Shown here in pieces: positions 15,211 to 23,956 of a DNA stretch of 64,000 nt. A program made the position numbers and the translations under genes. Position 1 is the stretch's first letter; every line of letters begins with the position of its first letter. Source of the stretch: Deltaproteobacteria bacterium (lineage in GTDB: Bacteria > Desulfobacterota > DSM-4660 > Desulfatiglandales > HGW-15). The DNA is taken from positions 124,001 to 188,000 of the forward strand of contig JAGVAP010000082.1 of assembly GCA_020060215.1 (NCBI GenBank), written 5' to 3'. Under the pieces are notes generated by a model, which searched no databases, was not told the origin of the DNA, and saw only the letters and a list, made by a program, of their open reading frames with translations.

Positions 15211-16638
15211 CTAGGTCTTGGAGAGTTGGATCCTGACGCTGGTCCCCCGGCCTTCCGCGCTGTCGATGGCCATGGACCCCCGATGCCCCTCGATGATCTT
15301 TTTTACGATGGAGAGGCCCAGACCGGTTCCCTTCTCCTTTGTCGTAAAGAAGGGGTTGAAGATCCTCTTCAGATTTTCCTTGCTGATCCCGCAGCCGGTG
15401 TCCTTGACATCCACCATCCAGAAGTCCCTCAGATCCTCTACCTGAATCCTGATTTGTCCCTTTTCCTCCACGGCCTGAATGGAATTGATGAAGATATTCA
15501 GAAAGGCCCTGTAGAGGAGGTCGTGATCTCCCTGGACCGGGAAAGATCTCCCGTCGAGATTGTGGCTGACGTCGATTTCCCTCTTTTCAAGCTCCGGCCG
15601 GAGGAAGACGAGATTTTTCTTGAGGACTTCCTCGATGCGGACCTCCTGGAAATTGGGCGTCTGAGGTCTTGCGAAATCCAGAAACTCGGTGACGATCCTG
15701 TTGAGTCGAACCGACTCCTCTCGGATCACTCCGGAGAGCCTCTTCTGTGTCTCGCTGGCATCCTTCATGCCGCCGAGCAGCTCGGCCGTGCTCTGGATAA
15801 TGCCCAGGGGGTTCTTGATTTCATGGCTGATGCCGGCCACCATCTGGCCCAGGGCCACGAGACGCTCCGCCTGGTGCAGCTGCTCCTCCAGTTCCCGCTG
15901 TTCCCTTGCCCTCTGTTCGATGACCTTCTCCGCTTTGTGGACGATCAGAAGCAGCGCAAAGAAGATCAGCCCCATGATCAATATGGAAAGGGCGAATACC
16001 AGATACTGGAAGTTCACGACCGATTGATACTGCGTGCTCATGTCCTGGATCAACTCGAAGACACCCGCCACGTACCCGGGGTTGCCGGGAGAAGGCTTGG
16101 TCCCGGTAAAAGGGATATAGGTCCTGAGCTTCCTTTTTCCTCCCATGATCTCAAGATCCACACCCCATACTTCCACGCCGCTCAGGATCAGCCCGGAGGA
16201 GAGGTTGCCCAGAACGGCCCTGTTGTACCCGTCGGTCTTGTTGGCCATGCGGCCGATGAGCTTCTTGTCCGTGCTGTAAGCGACGACGCCCTTGCCGATG
16301 TCGTAGATGTTGACAAGCTCGATCTTGAACGCCTGGATCGTGTTCATGACCACCCGATCCATCAGCTCATACTGCTCCTGGTCGCTCAGCTTGATCTTGC
16401 CGTAGCGGTTGATCACAGGGAGCACAAAGTTCATAAAGACCTGGTTGTTCAGGTGCTCGCCCACCAGGAGGGCGGAATTCTCGTAGCTCTTGAGCAGGGT
16501 CTCTTTGGCCTTTTGCGAGATGAACACCGAGAACGGGAAGCTGAAGATGACGAGTACGATGAAGCTGGCCCAGGCAAAGTACTTGAGCAGCCTGAACTGT
16601 TTCCCTTCCGAACGGTTGTCGATCGCGGGTGGAACCAT
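15211..16638 (-). CDS. Membrane sensor histidine kinase
   Basis: A 475-residue inner-membrane kinase. The ATG at 16638 is chosen because a good promoter ends about 58 bases upstream and the next ATG (16683) would fall almost on the start site of transcription. TM1 is near residues 18-40 (LLKYFAWASFIVLVIFSF), a roughly 160-residue periplasmic sensor follows, and TM2 is YLVFALSILIMGLIFFALLLIV. The H box is ISHEIKNPLGI, N box NIFINSIQAVEE, G1 DTGCGIS and G2 GTGLGLSIVKKI. This is the NtrB/AtoS-like arrangement and it surely phosphorylates the NtrC-type regulator downstream. The signal is unknown. Confidence 0.9.
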   Translation of the reverse strand: MVPPAIDNRSEGKQFRLLKYFAWASFIVLVIFSFPFSVFISQKAKETLLKSYENSALLVGEHLNNQVFMNFVLPVINRYGKIKLSDQEQYELMDRVVMNTIQAFKIELVNIYDIGKGVVAYSTDKKLIGRMANKTDGYNRAVLGNLSSGLILSGVEVWGVDLEIMGGKRKLRTYIPFTGTKPSPGNPGYVAGVFELIQDMSTQYQSVVNFQYLVFALSILIMGLIFFALLLIVHKAEKVIEQRAREQRELEEQLHQAERLVALGQMVAGISHEIKNPLGIIQSTAELLGGMKDASETQKRLSGVIREESVRLNRIVTEFLDFARPQTPNFQEVRIEEVLKKNLVFLRPELEKREIDVSHNLDGRSFPVQGDHDLLYRAFLNIFINSIQAVEEKGQIRIQVEDLRDFWMVDVKDTGCGISKENLKRIFNPFFTTKEKGTGLGLSIVKKIIEGHRGSMAIDSAEGRGTSVRIQLSKT

Positions 16639-16695
16639 TGAATCCGAACGAGTAACGGGTGAAACCGGAGGCGCGGCCGCCATTTCGAAAAACGG

Positions 16696-16724
16696 ATTAT
16701 ATAGCAGGAACCTACGAGGGGCAA
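16696..16724 (-). promoter_or_regulatory. Sigma70-type promoter of the kinase-regulator pair
   Basis: Reading leftward: TTGCCC (16724-16719), 17-base spacer, TATAAT (16701-16696), a consensus -10 element. Confidence 0.7.
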
Positions 16725-16865
16725 TCGGAAAAGTCCCCTGGTCGGCTGTCATTGGTCGCCCTTCTTGATCAGCCCTTGCCCCTTTTTCTCCTCCATGCGT
16801 CTCTCCAAGCTCCGGATGGCTCGCCTCCAGCACCGGCCAGGCGGGTGCAGACCTGAGGGATCTTC

Positions 16866-17786
16866 TCAACGCCACTTCTCTTCCACCCGGCTCAGGAACC
16901 GTCGAACAACCGTCATGTATTCCTCCCGACACTCGATATGGTGCTCATGGGAACCGTCTTCAAAGATATGTAACTCCGAACCGGGAAGGCTGCGCTGGTA
17001 GTATTCGGTCGTGGCGGGAGTCGCTTCGTCGTGGCGACCGCAGGTCATCAGGACCGGTACGGCTATCTGCCTCAACGAGTCGACCCTCTCGTAGCTCCTG
17101 AGTGTCCCGGTCACGCTGAATTCGCTCGGGCCCCACATGTGTTCGTAGACCGGATAGCCCAGCTTTTCGATGGTCCTGTTCAGGCAATCGGGCCAGGGAT
17201 CCATCCGACAAACGTGGTGCCGGTAGTATTGCATCATCGCATCCTGGTATCGTGCGGATTGGAAATCTCCCGAGGCTTCCGCATTCCGGACAACCTGCTG
17301 GACGTCCGCCGGGAATTCGCCAAGGTGGTCCTTCTGATCCTGGATCCAGCGGGAAGCGCTGAGGAGAGGGCCGGAAAGAACCAGGCTCGATACTCCATGC
17401 GGACGTCTGGTGAGCATGTATTCCACGGCGAGCGCGGCTCCCCAGGACTGCCCGAGCAGGTGCACTCTCTCCAGCATCAAGGCCCTGCAAACCAGATCGA
17501 CCTCTTCAACAAAGCGGGCGACTGCCCAGAGAGACGCATTGTCGGGCTTATCGGAATTCCCGCAGCCCAGCTGGTCGTAGAATATCACGGCCCGTTCATC
17601 CGAAAGATCTTCCAGGGGTTCGAGATAATCGTGTGGCGCCCCTGGTCCTCCATGCAGCACGAGGAGAGGGGTCCCGGGCTTTTCGCCTCCGGTCATCCGA
17701 TACCATATCCTCCCGCCAGGTACCGTAACGTATCCTTCCTCTGGATCTTGCCTTGCCTGGTTTCTTCCAACTCGTGCGATCTCCAT
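16866..17786 (-). CDS. Proline-iminopeptidase-type alpha/beta hydrolase
   Basis: A 306-residue serine hydrolase of the prolyl aminopeptidase family (peptidase S33). The oxyanion region is LHGGPGAPH, the nucleophile elbow GQSWG, and the acid/histidine pair fall in CGRHDEATP and DGSHEHHIE. The sequence between them, including YDQLGCGNSD, is diagnostic of the tricorn-interacting F1/proline-iminopeptidase group. The ATG at 17786 has GGAGGG upstream and leaves a normal length; an upstream in-frame extension looks non-coding. No signal peptide, so a cytoplasmic peptidase is expected. It is divergent from a radical SAM gene. Confidence 0.85.
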   Translation of the reverse strand: MEIARVGRNQARQDPEEGYVTVPGGRIWYRMTGGEKPGTPLLVLHGGPGAPHDYLEPLEDLSDERAVIFYDQLGCGNSDKPDNASLWAVARFVEEVDLVCRALMLERVHLLGQSWGAALAVEYMLTRRPHGVSSLVLSGPLLSASRWIQDQKDHLGEFPADVQQVVRNAEASGDFQSARYQDAMMQYYRHHVCRMDPWPDCLNRTIEKLGYPVYEHMWGPSEFSVTGTLRSYERVDSLRQIAVPVLMTCGRHDEATPATTEYYQRSLPGSELHIFEDGSHEHHIECREEYMTVVRRFLSRVEEKWR

Positions 17787-17971
17787 TCGGCAACCCTCCG
17801 GGCAGGACAAAAGGCTATGAGAGATGAGGCCGAGCCCTTGTCTTTTGCACATTCCCTGGCGTATTTCGCTGCGCAGGGTATCCCATGAACGGGAAGACCG
17901 CAAGAGGAAGTCGGAGAGGAGACCTCTCTTGATGTTTGACTTCCGGATACCCAAGCTTTAGCATGGGATCC

Positions 17972-19261
17972 ATGGCTTCAAACGCACTGAAAAAGCTGCC
18001 TTTCATGCTCTTTTCCGATTCAGAGGGAAGACTGTTCGATCATCCGCACCTGCGTATGGCCGGGTACTCGGGCAGTACGCCGTACCCCATCGAGAAGCGA
18101 GATCTGATCCCCCTTCCCGAATTCAGCAAGATCTTCTTCCTGCCGCAGTGCAGACCGATCGGGATCGACCCCGATACCGGGGGGTATGTCCATGTGGAGG
18201 AGGCGGAGATCGAGGGCGGCGTCGTCGAGTGCTTCGGGGCGGCCGCCTTTCTGGAGCCGGGGTTCGTCCGGACCCACCTGCCGGCGGTCGATTACGGGGC
18301 GAAGTCCATCACCCTGCCCATGTGGGGGTATGCGGCCGTGGGCTACCTCGAAGGGCAGTATTGGGCGACCGGGTTCCGGATCGAATACAACCCGCGATGG
18401 GATCCGCGCAACTACGATGACCGGGAGCTTGTCCCGGCCATGAAGAAGTACCTGCGCCGAGCCGGCAGGGGGGACCTGACCAACCACCTCGCAGCCTGCG
18501 CCACCTCGAACCACTGCTTTGCCGCAAAGAACCTCTTCCTCGGCAGATGGGAAGCCCCGCTCCCGGTGAGCCGTAAATGCAACGCCCGCTGTCTCGGATG
18601 CCTCTCCCTCCAGACCGGCGGCTCCTGTGCCGCCTCCCACCACAGGATCTCCTTCAGACCGCAAAAGGAGGAGATCGTCTCCCTGGCCGTGGAACACCTG
18701 AACAAGGGACCTGAGGCCATTGTAAGCTTCGGCCAGGGCTGCGAAGGAGAGCCGCTCACCGAACACCGGCTGATCGCGGAAAGCATCGGGGCGATCCGCG
18801 CCAGGACCTCGAAGGGAACGATCAATCTCAACACCAACGGAAGCCTCCCGGAGAGGATCCGGCTGATCGCGGAGCAGGGGCTGGACTCGATCCGGATCAG
18901 CATGAACAGCGCCCGGCCCGAACTCTACCATGCCTATTACCGGCCCAGGGGATACGGTTTGGAGGATGTGGTGCGGTCCATCTCCCTCTCCCGTGAAATG
19001 GGCCTTTACACCATGGTGAACTATCTTGTCTTTCCCGGCATCACGGACCAGGAGTCGGAGGTGGCGTCGCTGATTGGACTCGTTCGACGGACGGGGCTGA
19101 ACTTCCTCCATCTGAAGAACCTCAACATCGATCCGCAGCTGTATATCCGCAAGATGCCGCCCCGGCATTCGAGGGCGATGGGCATGAGAAGGATGGTGGA
19201 GACCCTGAGGAGGGAGTGCCCGGGGCTGCAGCTGGGGTACTTCAACAAGGCCGTACGGTGA
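17972..19261 (+). CDS. Radical SAM protein with long N-terminal domain
   Basis: A 429-residue protein. The SAM/[4Fe-4S] motif CNARCLGC (CxxxCxxC) is unusually far in, near residue 205; the first 200 residues form a separate domain (for example FFLPQCRPIGIDPDTGGYVHVEEAEI and TLPMWGYAAVGYLEG) whose role I do not know. The core continues with FGQGCEGEPL (SAM-binding GGE-like motif), NTNGSLPERI and SIRISMNSARPELYHAYYRP, as in MoaA/PqqE-like enzymes. No extra cysteine cluster of a SPASM domain is visible. ATG 17972 is chosen; ATG 17963 is an alternative. It is convergent with purD. Confidence 0.75.
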   Translation: MASNALKKLPFMLFSDSEGRLFDHPHLRMAGYSGSTPYPIEKRDLIPLPEFSKIFFLPQCRPIGIDPDTGGYVHVEEAEIEGGVVECFGAAAFLEPGFVRTHLPAVDYGAKSITLPMWGYAAVGYLEGQYWATGFRIEYNPRWDPRNYDDRELVPAMKKYLRRAGRGDLTNHLAACATSNHCFAAKNLFLGRWEAPLPVSRKCNARCLGCLSLQTGGSCAASHHRISFRPQKEEIVSLAVEHLNKGPEAIVSFGQGCEGEPLTEHRLIAESIGAIRARTSKGTINLNTNGSLPERIRLIAEQGLDSIRISMNSARPELYHAYYRPRGYGLEDVVRSISLSREMGLYTMVNYLVFPGITDQESEVASLIGLVRRTGLNFLHLKNLNIDPQLYIRKMPPRHSRAMGMRRMVETLRRECPGLQLGYFNKAVR

Positions 19262-19264
19262 AGA

Positions 19265-19345
19265 CCGAGGGACGACTCTCCTTGGCGTAAAGCCACGGAG
19301 GCCGCTTCGCTGGGACGCCCTCCGTCCCCTAGCGCAGCGATCGCC
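19265..19345. repeat. Repeat family C copy, overlapping the purD 3' end
   Basis: CCGAGGGACGACTCTCCTTG at the left, an ACGGAGG/CCTCCGT stem in the middle and CCCTAGCGCAGCG at the right. It fills the gap between convergent genes and runs into the final codons of purD. Related copies are at 34582, 52358, 55726, 58329 and 61307. Confidence 0.7.
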
Positions 19346-20600
19346 AGCCGATATCGCGTCGGTACTGCTTCCCCTCGAACCGGATCGCCTCGACTCCTGC
19401 ATAGGCACGGGCGAGCGCCTCCCGCAGGTCGGCGCCGGTCGCCATGACCCCGAGTACCCGGCCTCCGGCCGTGACCAGGACGCCGTCTTCCCGCAGGGCG
19501 GTCCCGGCGTGGAAGACGGTCACACCCAGCCGGTCCGCCTGGTCCAGGCCGTCGATCGGGAACCCCTTGGGATAGGAGCCGGGGTACCCGGGGGAGGCCA
19601 CCACGACGTTGGCGGCGGCGCCTTCCCGGAAACGCAGCTCTATTTCCCCGAGCCTTCCCTCTACGCAGGCCATCATGACCTCCAGGAGGTCATTCTCCAT
19701 GAGAGGCATGACCACCTGCGCTTCGGGGTCGCCGAAACGGGCGTTGAACTCGACCACCTTGGGACCGTCGGCCGTCAGCATCAGCCCGGCGAACAGGCAG
19801 CCCACGAACGGATCGCCCCGATCGGCCATGGCCGTGATCACCGGCTCGAGGATGCGGTCCTGCACGATGCGGGCGATCTCAGGGGTGTAGGCCTGAACAG
19901 GGGCGTAGGTGCCCATGCCGCCTGTGTTGGGACCCGTGTCCCCTTCGCCCACCCGCTTGTGATCCTGGGAGGCGACCATCTGCTTGATGGTGCGGCCGTC
20001 GCTGAAGGCGAGGACGCTGACTTCGTCGCCTTTCATGAACTCCTCGATCACGACCTTAACGCCGGCCTCGCCGTAGGCCCTGTCCAGCATGGCGGCCTTG
20101 AGGGCGGCCTCCGCCTCTCCCACGGTCATGCACACCGAGACACCCTTGCCCAGGGCAAGGCCGTCCGCCTTGACCACAATGGGGGCACCATGAAGCCCCA
20201 GGTAGGCCCGGGCGGTGTCGTAATCGGTAAAGCTGCGGTAGCCCGCAGTGGGGACCCCCGCCACGGTCATGATCTCTTTTGCGAACTCCTTGGACCATTC
20301 CAGGCGGGCCGCGTCCCTGGTGGGGCCGAACGCCCTGATCCCCGCACCGCGCAGCCGGTCTACCAGGCCGAGGGCGAGGGCATCGTCCATGCCGACGATG
20401 ACCAGGTCGGCCTTCAATTTCCGGGCGAGGGCCGCCTGCCCCTCCATGTCGGTCGCCTTTACACCGGGGTGACACCTCCCGAACCGGCCGATCCCCGGAT
20501 TGCCCGGAGCAGCATGCAACTCGTCGATGAGCCGACTCTGCATCGCCTTCCAGGCCAGGGCGTGCTCACGTCCTCCGCCGCCTACGATGAGTACCTTCAT
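19329..20600 (-). CDS. purD: Phosphoribosylamine-glycine ligase
   Basis: An ATP-grasp enzyme of purine synthesis that joins phosphoribosylamine and glycine. The ATG at 20600 (MKVLIVGGGGREHALAW) follows GGAGGAG and gives the usual 423 residues. The family fingerprints are present: GNPGIG, ADGLALGKGVSV (ATP-binding lysine), DHKRVGEGDTGPNTGGMG, and FNARFGDPEAQVVMP near residue 290. The final residues (RSLR) and stop are encoded by repeat C, so the natural C-terminus may have been altered by a few residues. No other purine gene is nearby. Confidence 0.95.
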   Translation of the reverse strand: MKVLIVGGGGREHALAWKAMQSRLIDELHAAPGNPGIGRFGRCHPGVKATDMEGQAALARKLKADLVIVGMDDALALGLVDRLRGAGIRAFGPTRDAARLEWSKEFAKEIMTVAGVPTAGYRSFTDYDTARAYLGLHGAPIVVKADGLALGKGVSVCMTVGEAEAALKAAMLDRAYGEAGVKVVIEEFMKGDEVSVLAFSDGRTIKQMVASQDHKRVGEGDTGPNTGGMGTYAPVQAYTPEIARIVQDRILEPVITAMADRGDPFVGCLFAGLMLTADGPKVVEFNARFGDPEAQVVMPLMENDLLEVMMACVEGRLGEIELRFREGAAANVVVASPGYPGSYPKGFPIDGLDQADRLGVTVFHAGTALREDGVLVTAGGRVLGVMATGADLREALARAYAGVEAIRFEGKQYRRDIGWRSLR

Positions 20601-20724
20601 ATTCTTCGGGCTCCTCCAGTCACAGATGAAAGCAAGGGAAAGGTGCTGCGGCAATTCGATGAGAACCATTTGAATTCACGGAGTATAAGGAAGGGGGTCC
20701 CGTGTGTCAAGGGTGAGATACGAC

Positions 20725-20853
20725 CCCGATTCACCATCAAGCATCATCTGCACCGTTGCCCTCGTCCCTCGTCGCTGCGACGTACCGGCCTGTACGACTC
20801 GCTCCTCGGGCTGTCTCGGGCGCCTTGCATCCGACGCCTGCTGGTGAATCGGG
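20725..20853. repeat. 129-base palindromic element
   Basis: Ends are CCCGATTCACCA (20725-20736) and its exact complement TGGTGAATCGGG (20842-20853), and the similarity continues inward with mismatches for about 28 bases. The centre, CGTAC-CGGCCT-GTACG at 20781-20796, sits exactly at the midpoint. The whole element can fold as one long imperfect hairpin, like a MITE or BIME. Confidence 0.65.
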
Positions 20854-20967
20854 AAAACCCCCAACGGGAAGGTTTCACGCAACAAGGCGAAGGTTGACGG
20901 TGGATTTGGGACGAGAAGGAACGAGCGCTGCGCCGGGACCAAGGAGGTTTCAACGTTCCATTCTTGT

Positions 20968-20993
20968 CGTTCCCATGCTCCAGCGTGGGAACG
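20968..20993. repeat. Short palindrome
   Basis: CGTTCCCATGC and GCGTGGGAACG form a hairpin arm pair, a form common among small dispersed repeats of proteobacteria. Only one copy was seen in this window. Confidence 0.5.
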
Positions 20994-21164
20994 ATGAGAA
21001 ATCCTTTTCGTAGCAAAGGGGTCGTCCTGGCGAAGCGTTCGTCTTTTTTGTTGTCAATAGAGGATTTTTAGGATTTAATAGCAAAAAACCAAGATCTTCA
21101 AAGGCTTGCCCTTTCTGAACCCTCCGGAACGGGCGCCGGCTAAGGAAGCGACTAGGAGGCAGGA

Positions 21165-22001
21165 ATGAGGAAGCTTCTCAGTATATTTGCTGCAGTCATC
21201 TTTTCATCGATCCTTCTCTACGGGTGTTCCGGAGAGGAACCCTCCATGCCTCCGCAGGGGAAAGCCGCTGCAGTCGTGAAGAAAACAATCGAGAAACCGC
21301 CGGCTGCGGCTGTTCACACCGGACCCGCTTCTCGCGGCGATGATCGAATAGCGGCCTCCAGCACAAGGGCGGCCGAGGAGACCGCGAGCTCGGACGTGAG
21401 CCCCAAGGAGGTCGAGAAAGAGCGGTCGATGCCGGCCGCCGAATCGGCGCAGAAACCGGAGCCTTCCCGGAAGGAGACGAAGTCGCCGACACCATCGGAG
21501 GAGCCGGCCGGTGTATACCTGGTGAAGAGGGGGGACACCCTGGCCGGGATTGCCGGAAAGAGAGAGGTGTACGGGGATCGTCTCAAATGGCCCATCGTGT
21601 ACCGAATGAATGCGCAGGCCCTGGACGGTCTCCCTGCCGCCGACCACCTTCCCGATCTCCCCCTCATGGACGGGATCAGGCTCAGAATCGCGACCCGCGA
21701 CGAGGTCGCAGGCAACCTGGAGAAGCGGGCGGGAAATATCTGGGTGGTGAATGTGCTCTCGGCCATCACCAACGCAGAGGTCATCCCTGCCGTGATCAGC
21801 CTGGTCAAGAACGACTACACGGTCTATGTCTCGAATGCAAGGGTGCACGAAAAGGAGTGGATGAGGGTCAGGGTGGGGTTTTTCAGAACCAAAGAGGAGG
21901 CCGAGTCGGCGGGGAAGAGGATCATGGGACTTCTGGGGCTCCAGGACTCCTGGGTCACCAAGCTGACCCGGGCCGAGTTCGCGGAGTACGCGGGATACTG
22001 A
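21165..22001 (+). CDS. Lipoprotein with LysM and SPOR-like domains
   Basis: A 278-residue envelope protein. Residues 1-21 are a lipoprotein signal (MRKLLSIFAAVIFSSILLYGC) with the lipidated cysteine at 21. A Pro/Ser/Glu/Lys-rich linker runs to about 115. The LysM-type segment YLVKRGDTLAGIAGKREVYGD (about 118-138) should bind peptidoglycan, and the C-terminal 75 residues (WVVNVLSAITN ... YVSNARVHEKEWMRVRVGFFRTKEEAESAGKRI) have the pattern of a SPOR domain, which recognises denuded glycan at division sites. A cell-wall role is inferred. The stop directly adjoins the coaBC start. Confidence 0.8.
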   Translation: MRKLLSIFAAVIFSSILLYGCSGEEPSMPPQGKAAAVVKKTIEKPPAAAVHTGPASRGDDRIAASSTRAAEETASSDVSPKEVEKERSMPAAESAQKPEPSRKETKSPTPSEEPAGVYLVKRGDTLAGIAGKREVYGDRLKWPIVYRMNAQALDGLPAADHLPDLPLMDGIRLRIATRDEVAGNLEKRAGNIWVVNVLSAITNAEVIPAVISLVKNDYTVYVSNARVHEKEWMRVRVGFFRTKEEAESAGKRIMGLLGLQDSWVTKLTRAEFAEYAGY

Positions 22002-23219
22002 ATGGAAGAGGACCTGCATTTCAAGGGGAAGAAGGTCGTTGTAGGGGTCACCGGAGGCATTGCAGCATACAAGGCGGCCGAACTGGTGCGGCTTCTGGTC
22101 AGGCGCGGCGCGGACACCCGCGTGGCCATGACCGCCCATGCAACGAAGTTCGTCACCCCTCTGACCTTCGAGGCACTCTCGAGGAACCGCGTGGTTTGGG
22201 ATATGTGGTCCCCGGGAACCGCCCCCATGGATCACATCACCTGGGGCCAGGAGTCGGACCTCATCATCATCGCTCCTGCCACCGCGAACTTCATTGCCAA
22301 GATGGCCGGCGGCATTGGAGATGATTTTCTGACGACCATGGTCCTGGCATCCACCGCGAAGTTGCTGATCTGCCCCGCCATGAATACCTGCATGTTCATG
22401 AACGGAGCGGTACAGCGAAATATCCTGCTGCTCAAGGAAAGAAACATCCGCATCATGGAGCCTGCTGCCGGCGAACTGGCCTGCGGCACGGAAGGCCCCG
22501 GCAGGCTTCCCGACCCCGAAGAGATCCTGGACCAGGCCGCCGTGCTCCTCTCCGCGCAGGACCTTGCAGGCATGAAGATCATGGTCACTGCCGGGCCGAC
22601 CCTTGAACCGATCGATCCTGTGCGCTACATCACCAACCGATCCAGCGGCAAGATGGGTTTTGCCCTCGCCCGGGCGGCCGGGGTGAGAGGCGCATCGGTC
22701 TGCCTCATCAGCGGTCCGACCCACCTCAGCCCGCCGCCGGGGGCGGTGTTCGTCAGGGTGGATACGACGGAGGAGATGAGGCGGGAGGTCCTGAGCCGAA
22801 GCCCCGACTGCGATGTGATCATCAAGGCGGCCGCCGTCTTGGACTACAGGCCCCGCGAGACCGCGGAGCACAAGATCAAGAAGGAAAACCGCTCCTTTTC
22901 CATGGAACTGACGCCGACCCCGGACATCCTGGCGGAGCTTGGTTCGGGAAGAAAGGACAGACGGTGCCTCCTTGTCGGCTTTGCGGCCGAAACGCACGAT
23001 CTCCTGGCCAATGCCAAGTCCAAACTGGAGAAGAAGAACCTCGACATGATCGTGGCGAACGACGTGACCCGGACCGACGCAGGGTTCGACGCGGAGACCA
23101 ACCTGGTGAAGGTGATCTACCGGGGGGGCGCCATGGAGGACCTGCCTCTCATGTCCAAGAGCCGGGTGGCGGATTGCCTGCTGGACAGGATCAAGAGGGT
23201 TTGGGAAGCATCCAAATGA
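22002..23219 (+). CDS. coaBC: Bifunctional phosphopantothenoylcysteine decarboxylase/ligase
   Basis: Performs two steps of coenzyme A synthesis. The N-terminal CoaC flavoprotein (1-185) has VTGGIAAYKAAEL, APATANFIAKMAGGIGDD and ACGTEGPGRL with the catalytic cysteine. The CoaB ligase (from about 190) has VTAGPTLEPIDPVRYITNRSSGKMG and the KIKKE loop. 405 residues is the normal size. The gene starts immediately after the lipoprotein stop and overlaps the following udg gene by four bases, so these genes are one operon. Confidence 0.95.
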   Translation: MEEDLHFKGKKVVVGVTGGIAAYKAAELVRLLVRRGADTRVAMTAHATKFVTPLTFEALSRNRVVWDMWSPGTAPMDHITWGQESDLIIIAPATANFIAKMAGGIGDDFLTTMVLASTAKLLICPAMNTCMFMNGAVQRNILLLKERNIRIMEPAAGELACGTEGPGRLPDPEEILDQAAVLLSAQDLAGMKIMVTAGPTLEPIDPVRYITNRSSGKMGFALARAAGVRGASVCLISGPTHLSPPPGAVFVRVDTTEEMRREVLSRSPDCDVIIKAAAVLDYRPRETAEHKIKKENRSFSMELTPTPDILAELGSGRKDRRCLLVGFAAETHDLLANAKSKLEKKNLDMIVANDVTRTDAGFDAETNLVKVIYRGGAMEDLPLMSKSRVADCLLDRIKRVWEASK

Positions 23220-23956
23220 GCTCGACGACCGACGAAGTCGGACAGATCCTGAGGAGCATCAGACTCCGCCTGACGACATGCCGCGAATGGGGCCTCGACG
23301 TGCCGTGCCTTTCCCCTTCGGCCCTCGCTTACCTCGAAGGGAGATCATCAGGGCCGCAGGCATCGTCGGCCCCGCAGGTCCCTTCGAGCCTGCAGCAGGT
23401 GAGGGAACTCCTGGGGGATTGCCGCAGGTGCAAGCTCTGCTCCGGCAGGACCCACCTGGTATTCGGGGAGGGATCTCCGTCCGCCAGGCTCGTATTCGTC
23501 GGAGAGGCGCCGGGCAGGGACGAAGATGTCGAGGGCCGCCCCTTTGTCGGGGAGGCCGGCAGGCTGCTGACCAGGATCATCGAGAACGGATTTGGTTTGA
23601 ACAGAGAGGACGTCTACATCTGCAACGTGGTCAAGTGCCGACCTCCTTCGAACAGGAAGCCCGAACCGGACGAGATCAGGTCCTGCTTTCCGTTCCTGCG
23701 GGAGCAGTTGCGCCTTATTCGTCCCCAGGCGATCTGCGCCCTGGGCCAGGTGGCTGCCAGCGCCCTGATCGGGAGGGAATGCAGGATCTCCCAGGAGCGG
23801 GGGAAGTGGTTCTCTTTCATAGGGATCCCCTTCATGCCGACTTTTCACCCGACATACATCCTCAGGAATCCGGGAGAGGAGCGCAGGCTGAAGGGATTGG
23901 TCTGGGGGGATGTCCAGAAGATCATGGCACAGATGGGACTGAGGGGTAAAAATTGA
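23216..23956 (+). CDS. Family-4 uracil-DNA glycosylase
   Basis: An iron-sulfur uracil-DNA glycosylase of 246 residues that removes uracil from DNA. After a 55-residue N-terminal extension come CRRCKLC (two of the four cluster cysteines), the catalytic GEAPGRDEDVEGRPFVGEAG motif in pieces, NVVKCRPP with a third cysteine, the SCFPFL cysteine, and the C-terminal TFHPTYILR (HPxxxL motif). The ATG at 23216 overlaps the coaBC stop (ATGA); the open frame further upstream belongs to no domain. Its own stop overlaps the next start (TTGA). Confidence 0.92.
   Translation: MSSTTDEVGQILRSIRLRLTTCREWGLDVPCLSPSALAYLEGRSSGPQASSAPQVPSSLQQVRELLGDCRRCKLCSGRTHLVFGEGSPSARLVFVGEAPGRDEDVEGRPFVGEAGRLLTRIIENGFGLNREDVYICNVVKCRPPSNRKPEPDEIRSCFPFLREQLRLIRPQAICALGQVAASALIGRECRISQERGKWFSFIGIPFMPTFHPTYILRNPGEERRLKGLVWGDVQKIMAQMGLRGKN

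Larger units (their letters stand above)
20601..21164. other. 564-base gene-free stretch made of repeats
   Basis: No convincing gene. It holds a 129-base palindromic element (20725-20853), a short palindrome (20968-20993) and a single arm of repeat C (about 21018-21036, GTCGTCCTGGCGAAGCG). A small stretch of A/T-rich DNA at 21040-21090 could hold the promoter of the lipoprotein gene that starts at 21165, but no clear -35/-10 pair was chosen. Confidence 0.6.

Noticed and set aside
16639..16932. Extended start of the sensor kinase
   Set aside because: The extra residues are low-complexity and span the promoter at 16696-16724; the start at 16638 is more consistent.
21204..22997. 597-codon leftward open frame opposite the lipoprotein and coaBC
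   Set aside because: Antisense to two genes with clear families; no recognisable domain of its own.
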